64,000 nt of DNA from Woronichinia naegeliana WA131. Its GTDB lineage: Bacteria; Cyanobacteriota; Cyanobacteriia; Cyanobacteriales; Microcystaceae. Positions within the stretch are counted from its first letter, which is position 1; each line of letters starts with the position of its first letter. Below, one piece after another: positions 28,505 to 37,170 of the stretch. Made by a program: the position numbers and the translations under genes. The stretch covers positions 3,472,001-3,536,000 of the forward strand of contig CP073041.1 of NCBI GenBank assembly GCA_025370055.1, read 5' to 3'. The notes under the pieces were generated by a model. That model saw only the letters and a program-made list of their open reading frames with translations. It searched no databases and had not been told where the DNA came from.

Positions 28505-29443
28505 TCAGGGTTCTACAGGGAACCCATATTGATCAAGTTTTGCCCAAAATTGACTCCATCGTTCCTTGGTCAATACCAAAGCTCGTAGGCTCAAAATAAT
28601 TCCTGCTCCTTTTTCCTTCCATCGCATCCCTGAACAACATAATCGTTGTTTGACCAACGTCTTACAAGCTGCTTCCGTAACACCTGAACCAATCGGATAC
28701 TTTTTCTCTAAGTATTCAGCATAATCCATTTGATGCTGATGATTCTCGTAATAAGTAATCGCCGCTTGTAGTTTCTCGGTAAGATTCTTAGAATGACTTT
28801 TTTCTTCTTTGACTTCTTTCATCAGATTTAGCAGTTCTCCTGCTTTTCCTTTTTCATGCTTGAGTTCTCGACAATTTTCAGTCAACCATTCTTTTTGTTT
28901 TGACACGGTATTCGGATGCAACGCTTCTGCCAAGGCACCTAAGTAACCAGAGGCATGATAGAAATCTAATATCTGTTCTTCCGTTTGCTTTTCTAAAAAC
29001 TTCCAATTTGATTCTGCCCCGTCTGCTATCCCGACCAATGTTGCCTCTGGATAACGGTTTTTCGCTCGCTCAATTTCTCTTTCTAATCTTTCTAGAAAAC
29101 TCTTTTTTCCATACTCTGGTGCCGCACCTAGATAGATTGTAGGTTGACGTTCGCCTTCACTATCGTATAGGGAAACGGTTCCCACCATTGCTTCACGGTA
29201 GCCATCCTCACACATCAGCATACAGGTTCCATCTAATCCTATTCCCACTGTTGCAATTTGGCTATCCTCCTTGGGCGGGGCATAACTCCACGCTTCTTCT
29301 TTTGCCTGTACCACACTTCCTACTGCTTCACTCAATCTTTGGATATAGGATAGCGCTACTTTTCTACCATGATTTTCTAATAAATCATTTTTCACCTCTT
29401 TGCCTGCCATCCCTGACATTTTTGAGGATACCTGTTTTGCCAA
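28505..29443 (-). CDS. ISKra4-type transposase, second frame (copy 2)
   Basis: 312 residues, the same as copy 1 apart from one visible change (AEYLEKK for AEYIEKK) before the signature YPIGSGVTEAACKTLVKQR. It ends normally at FPVEP. It overlaps the first frame in a +1 relationship, as in the other copies. Confidence 0.82.
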   Translation of the reverse strand: MAKQVSSKMSGMAGKEVKNDLLENHGRKVALSYIQRLSEAVGSVVQAKEEAWSYAPPKEDSQIATVGIGLDGTCMLMCEDGYREAMVGTVSLYDSEGERQPTIYLGAAPEYGKKSFLERLEREIERAKNRYPEATLVGIADGAESNWKFLEKQTEEQILDFYHASGYLGALAEALHPNTVSKQKEWLTENCRELKHEKGKAGELLNLMKEVKEEKSHSKNLTEKLQAAITYYENHQHQMDYAEYLEKKYPIGSGVTEAACKTLVKQRLCCSGMRWKEKGAGIILSLRALVLTKERWSQFWAKLDQYGFPVEP

Positions 29444-29813
29444 TAATGGCGTTGATGTTATGATTATCCTTGCTTCTCTTTCTAAGGGGCAATACGTTTT
29501 TCCTCAAAGGTGAACGCTGATATACATGACGATTCACTATAACCTCACCATAAGGTGTTTGATATTCTTTCGGTTGCTCTCCCTTACTCTTCCAGATTTC
29601 TTCACCGATTTTTAAGGGTGAACCATCTGTATCTAAATATTTCAAGGCTTCTTTGCTGGCGATGCAACCTACTTCGTTTAAGCCTTTTTGAATATTTATT
29701 TCTGTATCCAACATTGAACGACTGAGTTCTAATGTTAGTTCTATTTTTATCTTTGAACCCTCTACATTAATTAGTTTTGCTGTCATCATTGTTTCCTCTT
29801 TGTCACTTTTCAT
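29385..29813 (-). CDS. ISKra4-type transposase, first frame (copy 2)
   Basis: 142 residues, identical to 6590-7018, including the frame change after RHVYQRS. Translation begins at the ATG of MKSDKEETMM; a second Met ten residues later is an alternative start. Confidence 0.75.
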   Translation of the reverse strand: MKSDKEETMMTAKLINVEGSKIKIELTLELSRSMLDTEINIQKGLNEVGCIASKEALKYLDTDGSPLKIGEEIWKSKGEQPKEYQTPYGEVIVNRHVYQRSPLRKNVLPLRKRSKDNHNINAIIGKTGILKNVRDGRQRGEK

Positions 29814-29860
29814 CCCATGTTAACACTTTTCTTTTCCTTCATCAACTAAAGGTCACACCC

Positions 29861-30149
29861 GGTTGCTCTCCCTTACTCTTCCAGATTTCTTCACCGATTT
29901 TTAAGGGTGAACCATCTGTATCTAAATATTTCAAGGCTTCTTTGCTGGCGATGCAACCTACTTCGTTTAAGCCTTTTTGAATATTTATTTCTGTATCCAA
30001 CATTGAACGACTGCGTTCTAATGTTAGTTCTATTTTTATCTTTGAACCCTCTACATTAATTAGTTTTGCTGTCATCATTGTTTCCTCTTTGTCACTTTTC
30101 ATCTCATGTTAACACTTTTCTTTTCCTTCATCAACTAAAGGTCACACCC
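29861..30149 (-). mobile_element. ISKra4-type element, 5' tail of another copy
   Basis: 289 bp identical in layout to the 5' end of ISKra4: the terminal repeat, the leader and codons up to GEQP. It stops where copy 2 begins. One residue differs from copy 2 (LERSRS for LELSRS), so it belonged to a distinct, older copy. Confidence 0.88.
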
Positions 30150-30724
30150 GTTTAGGAATCGCCGTGATTTCATTCGATTTGCTTTCCACCTTGCACTGTC
30201 CTAGTACTAGACGATTTGCTGTTGCCCATGCACTTACCATCTGAATTGCGCCCTTTCCGTTGGCATTGTCATAGGAGTGGCGAAGGGTTTTGCCGTCAAT
30301 CGCTATCACTTCTCCTTCACTTACCTCCGCTATACTTTTGACCCAATGCAGAAAACAGTCTTGAAATTGCTCTGGATTCAGACTAGCAAATACACGCGCA
30401 AACGTATCGTCGGAGGGGATGCCATTCGGCAATTCCAAAATTTTTTTTAGCCATTGATGTTTAGCCTTGCCGAAACTTTCCATGGCTACCCAACCTTCTG
30501 CTCCACAAATGACGGCTAAGATGGCAATCGTTAGAATATCAATGAGTTTATGCCGTTTTGTTCGTTCGATGCGAGGGTCATCTATTTCGGCAAAGTGTTC
30601 TACCAGTCTATATTTGGGTCGGAGTTTCATCGCTTTTGTTTTCTATGCACTTTCCCTTATTTTCCCTTATCCATCCCTCTATAATGTTCTTGTATCTGTA
30701 TCATTTTTAGATGCGTTCGCCCTG

Positions 30725-30756
30725 AAATCACCTTTTCAATTATTGTCGAAAAAGCG
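30725..30756 (+). repeat. Direct repeat left of the hic remnant
   Basis: AAATCACCTTTTCAATTATT followed by GTCGAAAAAGCG is repeated with two changes at 31124-31155. The two flank the hicA remnant and hicB. The first ten bases are also the ISAs1 target duplication. Confidence 0.8.
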
Positions 30757-30813
30757 ATCGCCATATTACAATGTCGAAAGGACTTCCCAGTTTATTCAAA
30801 CAAAACGCCGAAA

Positions 30814-30855
30814 ATGAAGGTTAAAGAGGTACTGAAAAGATTGCATCTCAATTAG
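30814..30855 (+). pseudogene. hicA remnant
   Basis: A 13-codon frame reads MKVKEVLKRL and then HLN and stop, 10 bases before hicB. The first ten residues are those of a HicA mRNA-interferase toxin (MKVKEVLKRLxxDGW...). The rest, including the catalytic His region, is gone, apparently by internal deletion. Confidence 0.6.
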
Positions 30856-30865
30856 GAGATTAACT

Positions 30866-31081
30866 ATGAAAAAATACACGGTGATTTATGAAAAGGGCGA
30901 AACAAATTGGGGGGCGATCGTTCCTGATTTACCTGGATGTGTCAGTATTGGCGATACTTTGGAAGAGGTACAGGAAAATGTAAAAGAAGCAATTTCTCTT
31001 TATTTAGAGGTTTTAGCAGAACGAGGGGAAGTTTTACCTGAGCCATTGATGAGGGTTGGATCAGTGGAGGTCGCGGCTTAA
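30866..31081 (+). CDS. hicB: HicB-type antitoxin, orphan
   Basis: 71 residues with the HicB partial RNase H-like fold: YTVIYEKGETNWGAIVPDLP, GCVSIGDTLEEVQENVKEAI and LEVLAERGEVLPEP. HicB normally neutralises the RNA-cutting toxin HicA encoded directly upstream. Here only a 13-codon trace of hicA is left. The C-terminal DNA-binding domain of longer HicB forms is absent, as is common in the short cyanobacterial type. It has AGGAG 9-10 bases upstream of the ATG. Confidence 0.82.
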   Translation: MKKYTVIYEKGETNWGAIVPDLPGCVSIGDTLEEVQENVKEAISLYLEVLAERGEVLPEPLMRVGSVEVAA

Positions 31082-31120
31082 AATAGAACATCAAAAATGA
31101 TTAATTTCACCAACCCCTAT

Positions 31121-31155
31121 AAAAAATCGCCTTTTCAATTATTATCGAAAAAGCG
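31121..31155 (+). repeat. Direct repeat right of hicB
   Basis: The second copy of the repeat at 30725-30756, with two changes and a few more A residues in front. It is cut at 31155 by the start of an IS1-like element. Confidence 0.8.
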
Positions 31156-31830
31156 GGAACTGGTATCGTCTGATCAAAGTTGGAAAAAGTTATGGTGTAA
31201 GGCTTTGAGAAAATAGAAAAATAGTTTAAGACTAGACATCGGCTCGTTTTTATTATACTATTATTATTGTCATTATATCAAAGAAGAAGGAAACAGAAAA
31301 AAATGTCAATATTAAAGAAAAGCTCTATGGAAATCCTGAATGATGTTGGCTTGTGCCAAGAGAAAGAGGATGCCTTATTCAAGAAAAACTGTCCTCATTG
31401 CTATAGTGAAAAAGTAAAAATACATTCTCATTATCAAACGAAAGGTAACGGGGAACGTAAAATGTTCATTTGTCAAGAATGTAGTTCTTGTTTTGCTGAG
31501 ACTTATGGTAGCGTAATCGCTGGCTTAGAAACCCCATTAAGTGAAATTGTAAAAGTATTAAAAGCCAGAATGGAAGGAATAGGATTAAATGCAGCAGCCC
31601 GAGTATTTGGCTACGCGAAAACAACAATATTGAATTGGGAAAAGAAATTATCAGGATTACAAGAGACATTATTTTTATACGCCTTAGTGAATGAATTTGT
31701 TAAATTAGTAATAGAAGGGGATGAACTATACACAAAAGTTGGAAAAAATAAAGAAGCAAGTGCCTCTGAGGGGTGGACAATCGTGCTCATGGACAGGGCT
31801 AGCCGCTTTATTTGGCATTTAAAATGTGGT
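31156..31830 (+). mobile_element. IS1-like element c, 5' half
   Basis: It begins with GGAACTGGTATCGTCTGATC and matches the 5' half of the second IS1-like variant. It stops at 31830, where the 3' end of another copy in opposite orientation begins. No target duplication is visible. Confidence 0.85.
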
Positions 31831-31848
31831 GGCACTGGTATCGTCTAG
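31303..31848 (+). pseudogene. IS1-like transposase c, truncated
   Basis: From the ATG of MSILKKSS, about 176 residues of the transposase remain, including CPHC and CQEC (zinc ribbon) and the stretch VIEGDELYTKVGKN. The last residues before the stop at 31848 come from the terminal repeat of the next element. The catalytic C-terminal half is missing. Confidence 0.8.
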
Positions 31849-33107
31849 CTAGAAGCTATAAACGTTGCAATACAAGAGGTTCAACAAATCAGGCGAATTT
31901 GGAGTAAGTCCTCCCAAGTTAACCCTTTTTCAATTATACCGAGAGCTACAGCAGGAACTTCTCTAGTCGTAAAATGGCTGCGAACAAAGTTATGAACCAT
32001 CCAGAAAATATCTAGCACTCGCTGTAATCCCACAACAGATTTAGCATAAGTATTTGTTCGACGACGAAAGGCGGCTAAATAGCGTCGTAGAGAACTATTA
32101 AATGCCTCAACGTGGTTGGCATGAACATCCTTGTCTTCTGGTTTTTCTGTTGTCTCAGGATGTTCAGTTTTCGGAGTTTCTACTTTCTCTAGTTTACCCT
32201 CAGAATCTCGACGTTTACTACTCTTATTTTTTAGTCTTACTACAAGACCCTTCGGTAATACTTTGGTGGGACGACCTCGCTTTCCAGTCCTTAATACTTC
32301 GTGACAAATATTAAATAGCAGTTGACTATATCGCTTTTCTCCATCTGTAAATAACTGGAGAGATTCTGCACTCCTTTCAAATAATTCCGCTACCGTCATC
32401 ATTGCTTCTAGAAATAATTTCTGCTCTTTTCGACCACATTTTAAATGCCAAATAAAGCGGCTAGCCCTGTCCATGAGAACGATTGTCCACCCCTCAGAGG
32501 CACTTGCTTCTTTATTTTTTCCAACTTTTGTGTATAGTTCATCCCCTTCTATTACTAATTTAACAAATTCATTCACTAAGGCGTATAAAAATAATGTCTC
32601 TTGTAATCCTGATAATTTCTTTTCCCAATTCAATATTGTTGTTTTCGCGTAGCCGAATACTCGGGCTGCTGCATTCAATCCTATTCCTTCCATTCTGGCT
32701 TTTAATACTTTTATAATTTCACTTAATGGGGTTTCTAAGCCAGCGATTACGCTACCATAAGTCTCAGCAAAACAAGAACTACATTCTTGACAAATGAACA
32801 TTTTACGTTCCCCGTTACCTTTCGTTTGATAATGAGAATGTATTTTTACATTTTCACTATAGCAATGAGGACAGTTTTTCTTGAATAAGGCATCCTCTTT
32901 CTCTTGGCACAAGCCAACATCATTCAGGATTTTCATAGAGCTTTTCTTTAATATTGACATTGTTTTCTGTTTCCTTTTTCTTTGATATAATGACAATAAT
33001 AATAGTATAATAAAAACGGGCCGATGTCTAGTCTTAAACTATTTTTCTATTTTCTCAAAGCCTTACACCATAACTTTTTCCAACTTTGATCAGACGATAC
33101 CAGTTCC
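31831..33107 (-). mobile_element. IS1-like element d, complete (1277 bp)
   Basis: Both ends are present (GGCACTGGTATCGTCT and AGACGATACCAGTTCC). Its left flank is inside IS1-like element c and its right flank inside an ISKra4-B gene. The two flanks share no direct repeat, so a deletion or inversion followed its insertion. Confidence 0.87.
31881..32960 (-). CDS. IS1-like transposase d
   Basis: 359 residues from the ATG of MSILKKSSMKI; an upstream in-frame ATG at 32996 would add 12 basic residues from the leader and is less likely. The N-terminal zinc ribbon (CPHC, CQEC) is followed by a helix-turn-helix-like stretch (GLNAAARVFGYAKTTILNWEKK). The DDE-type part has VIEGDELYT and HANHVEAFNS, with an IS1-like arginine-rich end RRYLAAFRRRTNTYAKS. 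It looks intact and is a second sequence version beside the copy at 40414-41493. Confidence 0.82.
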   Translation of the reverse strand: MSILKKSSMKILNDVGLCQEKEDALFKKNCPHCYSENVKIHSHYQTKGNGERKMFICQECSSCFAETYGSVIAGLETPLSEIIKVLKARMEGIGLNAAARVFGYAKTTILNWEKKLSGLQETLFLYALVNEFVKLVIEGDELYTKVGKNKEASASEGWTIVLMDRASRFIWHLKCGRKEQKLFLEAMMTVAELFERSAESLQLFTDGEKRYSQLLFNICHEVLRTGKRGRPTKVLPKGLVVRLKNKSSKRRDSEGKLEKVETPKTEHPETTEKPEDKDVHANHVEAFNSSLRRYLAAFRRRTNTYAKSVVGLQRVLDIFWMVHNFVRSHFTTREVPAVALGIIEKGLTWEDLLQIRLIC

Positions 33108-33824
33108 CACATCACCAGAACCAATCACAATACCAAGCTGTTGATAGTATTGGTAATCAGGGATACGCTGATAATGCTTCGTCAAATAGGCTTGAAAATT
33201 CTTTGCCTTCTTGCTTTTGACTCCATCAAACGCATCTATTGCCTTGTTCACAAAACCCCGCCACAGTAAATGCTCCACTGCTTCTAGCCGTTTGAGAGAG
33301 CCACCCACTTTGAACAGATTCTCCTTGAGATGATACCAATCCAACACCTCTCGTCGTATCAGCCACGATTGAGTGGCGAAACTCTCTACCGCATTCCAGA
33401 TTCCGGGATGACCATCTCCCAAAAAGGTCACTATTGGGGACAAAGGTTGAACATTGCTCCAATTCTTTAAGCCCTCTGGGTCTTGGAAAAAGGCTTCACA
33501 GACATTGCCATGAAGACTCACCAGTTTATAATCTCGCCACTGTCCCCCTTCCTTCTCCTCGCCCCGCAGACAAATCTTTCCCCCATCTATACTGACCCCC
33601 GCACTCTCTGACTGAGCTTGAGCTAAGGGCAGTTCTGTCCGTTCTACCAAGCGATGTAAACTGCTATGTCCTACTTTTATCCCCATCAACTCCTCTATAT
33701 CTTCTTCTGCTTGTTGGTAGGATGTTTTCGCACTGGCTCTTAGACAGCATTTCTCTAAACCTGGACTTAAGACGATTTTTGGCGACACCTTTAGTTTTCT
33801 GGCTTGTTTTTGGCTTATTTCCAC
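33108..33824 (-). pseudogene. ISKra4-type B transposase, main frame, truncated
   Basis: About 239 residues of the main frame (MEISQKQARKLKV to VIGSGDV) remain. The C-terminal signature region after IGSGD, with KLSGARW, is lost to IS1-like element d. The following in-frame codons to 33090 are from that element's end. Motifs seen: SIDGGKICLRG, FLGDGHPGIWN and LDWYHLKENL. Confidence 0.8.
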
Positions 33825-33832
33825 TTCTCCGA

Positions 33833-34075
33833 CTAGGGTTTTGATTTTTCGCTTGTTTCCAGACCGTTTTTTTCCCCCTTCTGAAAAAAAAACTCCCCCA
33901 TTGTTGGCCCCACAATTTCTAACATCTGGGTTCTGACTTCTACTTCGATGCTTCCAAAGTCCTTCTGTTTCTCTGGTTCCGTATATTTGCGCAGGATACG
34001 GGCTGATTCGGTGAGATGCTGTTTTAACAGTGCTTTTTCTTCTGGGGGAATCGGTAACATACTTTTTTCGCTCAT
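33833..34075 (-). CDS. ISKra4-type B transposase, N-terminal frame (copy 1)
   Basis: 80 residues (MSEKSMLPIPPEEKALLKQH...), identical to 51245-51487. It ends 8 bases before the main frame starts, in another frame. A middle frame also stays open across the border, so an original single protein has suffered a shift, or the two parts are translated separately. Confidence 0.6.
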   Translation of the reverse strand: MSEKSMLPIPPEEKALLKQHLTESARILRKYTEPEKQKDFGSIEVEVRTQMLEIVGPTMGEFFFQKGEKNGLETSEKSKP

Positions 34076-34131
34076 CAGTTTTTTTCCATTTTACCCCAGA
34101 TTCTATGTACTACTTTATCCGGGATGTACCC

Positions 34132-34323
34132 AACATTATTCAGGATTTCCATAGAGCTTTTCTTTAATATTGACATTGTTTTCTGTTTCCTTCTTCTTTG
34201 ATATAATGACAATAATAATAGTATAATAAAAACGGGCCGATGTCTAGTCTTAAACTATTTTTCTATTTTCTCAAAGCCTTACACCATAACTTTTTCCAAC
34301 TTTGATCAGACGATACCAGTTCC
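34132..34323 (-). mobile_element. IS1-like element e, 5' terminal fragment
   Basis: It holds the 5' end (leader, start codon and about ten codons) of the second IS1-like variant. It ends with AGACGATACCAGTTCC at 34323 and cuts the 3' end of the host gene that follows. Confidence 0.83.
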
Positions 34324-34854
34324 CAATGCTATGACTAACCTTAAATGACATTTCCTCATTAATTTGATCAACTGGTTCATTTAAATATTTGGTATCCATT
34401 TCTGGTAGCGGTTCCCTTTTGTAGGGAGATGAATTATCCGCATCTTTTTCATCTAATTCATTGATATTTTTGTTAATTGAAAAATTAATGCGTGATCCAG
34501 CTAGGTATTGATGTCCTTTACAAACCAAAACTTTCCTTACAGGTAACTTCTCTGTGGGTTCTGGATTTGCAAGTGATACCTTCCTAACCTCCTGTTTTTG
34601 GGTTGTAGCAGGGAACCAATTAATAGGAATAACACAAAGTCCTAACCCCTCTTTACAATCATTACGAATACTGACTAATATAGGGTCAAACAAATTTAAG
34701 CTGCCAATTTTTTTTAAGGCGTTTACTAAATCTAGTCTTCCTATTGCATCTTCTTTTTTTTCAGATGATGTAAACGAACTCCGAACATAGGTATAGTCAG
34801 GTAAATCATCACCAACTTTGCCATCCGTCTTTAGAAGCAAACTCAAGTCACTAG
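34324..34854 (-). pseudogene. Host gene X, 3' part (5' part at 48858-49063)
   Basis: About 177 residues of a non-mobile gene, family not recognised. The visible sequence includes LLLKTDGKVGDDLPDYTYVRSS, GLGLCVIPINWFPATTQKQ and a polar, Asp/Glu-rich end. Joining it across the IS630 element at a TA dinucleotide continues the frame of 48858-49063 without a shift (APTTSDLS). The 3' end is cut by an IS1-like end at 34323. A longer ORF can be drawn from 34921 to 34271, but both of its ends are mobile-element sequence. Confidence 0.7.
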
Positions 34855-34921
34855 TAGTCCAAGGCGTAAGTTTGGGTGCTATAAAATTTAAGCAGCCAAA
34901 ACCTTCCCCCGATACGTCCAT

Positions 34922-35063
34922 CCGACATTCCGCAGGTTGCCGCCACCTATAGAGTAATTAATTTAAACTACTCTATTCATAGTGCACTAGAACAAATTAA
35001 CGCCATGCAGAAAGAGCATCTATTTGTATTTATGCGCTATCTGTAGCGTTTGCGGAATGTGGG
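34922..35063. mobile_element. MITE with IS1634-type ends (142 bp)
   Basis: The ends are CCGACATTCCGC and GCGGAATGTGGG, matching the terminal repeats of the IS1634-type copies (CCCACATTCCGC). The 6-bp duplication GTCCAT lies at 34916-34921 and 35064-35069. It is inserted near the end of the IS630 b gene and has no coding capacity. Confidence 0.85.
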
Positions 35064-35599
35064 GTCCATCGAAAGGGCTTCGCCATAGTGCGGTTAAAAT
35101 AGTCGATGAATTCAAGAATTTGCGTTCTTAAATCATCTTGACTGAGAAAATTTCCTCGTTTCAGTAACTTACGCATTAAAATACCAAACCAAATCTCAAT
35201 TTGATTGAGCCATGAACAATGCTTCGGTGTGAAGTGAAAAACAATTCGATGATTGGGGTCACTGAGAAAAGTTGCTCTACTCGCCATTGATTGAAGGATG
35301 CCACTCTTGCCCTTCTCTCCTAATTCAAGATTAAGTCCCTCAAATTCTGCTACATAGCGAACCAAAGATTCTGACTGATGGGTATTTAGGCAATCCATGC
35401 TCAAGTGCCATTTTGCTACATCAGGGCTGGTGGCAATGGTTTTTTGGATATGGCTTAAATAGTCTGCCTCTGTGCGAGTATTTCCGACTGTAGAGCAGAT
35501 TACTTGACCCTTGGCCACATCAAAACTGGCTATACTAAACACGGTCACAGGTTGCGAATTCTAAAGGGTGCGACCTTTAGTTGATAAAAGCTGTTGTAA

Positions 35600-36538
35600 T
35601 CAGGGTTCTACAGGGAACCCATATTGATCAAGTTTTGCCCAAAATTGACTCCATCGTTCCTTGGTCAATACCAAAGCTCGTAGGCTCAAAATAATTCCTG
35701 CTCCTTTTTCCTTCCATCGCATCCCTGAACAACATAATCGTTGTTTGACCAACGTCTTACAAGCTGCTTCCGTAACACCTGAACCAATCGGATACTTTTT
35801 CTCTATGTATTCAGCATAATCCATTTGATGCTGATGATTCTCGTAATAAGTAATCGCCGCTTGTAGTTTCTCGGTAAGATTCTTAGAATGACTTTTTTCT
35901 TCTTTGACTTCTTTCATCAGATTTAGCAGTTCTCCTGCTTTTCCTTTTTCATGCTTGAGTTCTCGACAATTTTCAGTCAACCATTCTTTTTGTTTTGACA
36001 CGGTATTCGGATGCAACGCTTCTGCCAAGGCACCTAAGTAACCAGAGGCATGATAGAAATCTAATATCTGTTCTTCCGTTTGCTTTTCTAAAAACTTCCA
36101 ATTTGATTCTGCCCCGTCTGCTATCCCGACCAATGTTGCCTCTGGATAACGGTTTTTCGCTCGCTCAATTTCTCTTTCTAATCTTTCTAGAAAACTCTTT
36201 TTTCCATACTCTGGTGCCGCACCTAGATAGATTGTAGGTTGACGTTCGCCTTCACTATCGTATAGGGAAACGGTTCCCACCATTGCTTCACGGTAGCCAT
36301 CCTCACACATCAGCATACAGGTTCCATCTAATCCTATTCCCACTGTTGCAATTTGGCTATCCTCCTTGGGCGGGGCATAACTCCACGCTTCTTCTTTTGC
36401 CTGTACCACACTTCCTACTGCTTCACTCAATCTTTGGATATAGGATAGCGCTACTTTTCTACCATGATTTTCTAATAAATCATTTTTCACCTCTTTGCCT
36501 GCCATCCCTGACATTTTTGAGGATACCTGTTTTGCCAA
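35600..36538 (-). CDS. ISKra4-type transposase, second frame (copy 3)
   Basis: 312 residues carrying the family signature YPIGSGVTEAACKTLVKQR and CSGMRW, ending at FPVEP. The protein is identical to copy 1 up to that copy's IS4 insertion. It overlaps the first frame (36480-36908) with a +1 relation. Confidence 0.82.
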   Translation of the reverse strand: MAKQVSSKMSGMAGKEVKNDLLENHGRKVALSYIQRLSEAVGSVVQAKEEAWSYAPPKEDSQIATVGIGLDGTCMLMCEDGYREAMVGTVSLYDSEGERQPTIYLGAAPEYGKKSFLERLEREIERAKNRYPEATLVGIADGAESNWKFLEKQTEEQILDFYHASGYLGALAEALHPNTVSKQKEWLTENCRELKHEKGKAGELLNLMKEVKEEKSHSKNLTEKLQAAITYYENHQHQMDYAEYIEKKYPIGSGVTEAACKTLVKQRLCCSGMRWKEKGAGIILSLRALVLTKERWSQFWAKLDQYGFPVEP

Positions 36539-36908
36539 TAATGGCGTTGATGTTATGATTATCCTTGCTTCTCTTTCTAAGGGGCAATACGTTTTTCCTC
36601 AAAGGTGAACGCTGATATACATGACGATTCACTATAACCTCACCATAAGGTGTTTGATATTCTTTCGGTTGCTCTCCCTTACTCTTCCAGATTTCTTCAC
36701 CGATTTTTAAGGGTGAACCATCTGTATCTAAATATTTCAAGGCTTCTTTGCTGGCGATGCAACCTACTTCGTTTAAGCCTTTTTGAATATTTATTTCTGT
36801 ATCCAACATTGAACGACTGAGTTCTAATGTTAGTTCTATTTTTATCTTTGAACCCTCTACATTAATTAGTTTTGCTGTCATCATTGTTTCCTCTTTGTCA
36901 CTTTTCAT
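36480..36908 (-). CDS. ISKra4-type transposase, first frame (copy 3)
   Basis: 142 residues, identical to the other two copies, with the same frame change after RHVYQRS. This third occurrence argues that the two-frame state is either functional or older than the amplification. Confidence 0.75.
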   Translation of the reverse strand: MKSDKEETMMTAKLINVEGSKIKIELTLELSRSMLDTEINIQKGLNEVGCIASKEALKYLDTDGSPLKIGEEIWKSKGEQPKEYQTPYGEVIVNRHVYQRSPLRKNVLPLRKRSKDNHNINAIIGKTGILKNVRDGRQRGEK

Positions 36909-37170
36909 CTCATGTTAACACTTTTCTTTTCCTTCATCAACTAAAGGTCGCACCCATTCTAAAAATAAGAGATAATATAATAAAAATAGAAAAAGTAGTC
37001 AAGAGGCTGAGAAATGATTAAGTTAGAATTTACAGAAGAAGACAAAAGACTGTTGTAATTAGTCACCGCAATAAAGAAGGAAATTATTGAGAATGAGAAG
37101 CAAATGAAAAAAGTAAAGAATAATGAAGAAAGGAAAGGCGGTTAAAGAGATAGGTTAGAATAGGGAGACT

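Larger units (their letters stand above)
28471..29860 (-). mobile_element. ISKra4-type element, copy 2 (1390 bp)
   Basis: A full-length copy with ends GGGTGCGACC and GGTCACACCC. It is followed directly by a 289-bp tail of a second copy, and the outer duplication GTTTAGGA (28463-28470, 30150-30157) brackets both. Confidence 0.9.
27816..30630 (-). pseudogene. ISAs1-type transposase a, split by ISKra4
   Basis: The coding pieces are 30150-30630 and 27816-28462. Joined with one copy of GTTTAGGA they give an open frame of 376 codons (375 residues), so the gene was intact before the insertion. Motifs: IDDPRIERTKRHKLIDIL at the start, [43 protein letters not shown] and FNEDA. The family is ISAs1 (DDE transposase), about the usual length. 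Confidence 0.88.
27801..30724 (-). mobile_element. ISAs1-type element a, carrying ISKra4 material
   Basis: The ends are CAGGGCAAACGCATC and its near-complement GATGCGTTCGCCCTG. The 10-bp target duplication AAATCACCTT lies at 27791-27800 and 30725-30734. Without the inserted ISKra4 block (28471-30149) and its 8-bp duplication, the element is 1237 bp. Confidence 0.92.
33108..34131 (-). mobile_element. ISKra4-type B element, 3'-truncated copy
   Basis: It is identical in layout to the complete copy at 50332-51543, but the 3' end is missing beyond 33108. The 5' end (GGGATGTACCC on the plus strand) is at 34131. On that side it abuts the middle of an IS1-like gene, its former target. Confidence 0.85.
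35566..36955 (-). mobile_element. ISKra4-type element, copy 3 (1390 bp)
   Basis: A complete copy, flanked by ATTCTAAA at 35558-35565 and 36956-36963. It lies in the leader of IS630 a. Confidence 0.92.

Noticed and set aside
34271-34921. A 216-residue ORF read as one gene
   Set aside because: Its first residues come from the IS630 end and its last ones from an IS1-like terminal repeat; only 34324-34854 is host sequence.
35030-35548. A short independent IS630 gene
   Set aside because: It is the C-terminal part of IS630 b; the start is an artefact of the IS630 a insertion and the end lies in a MITE.
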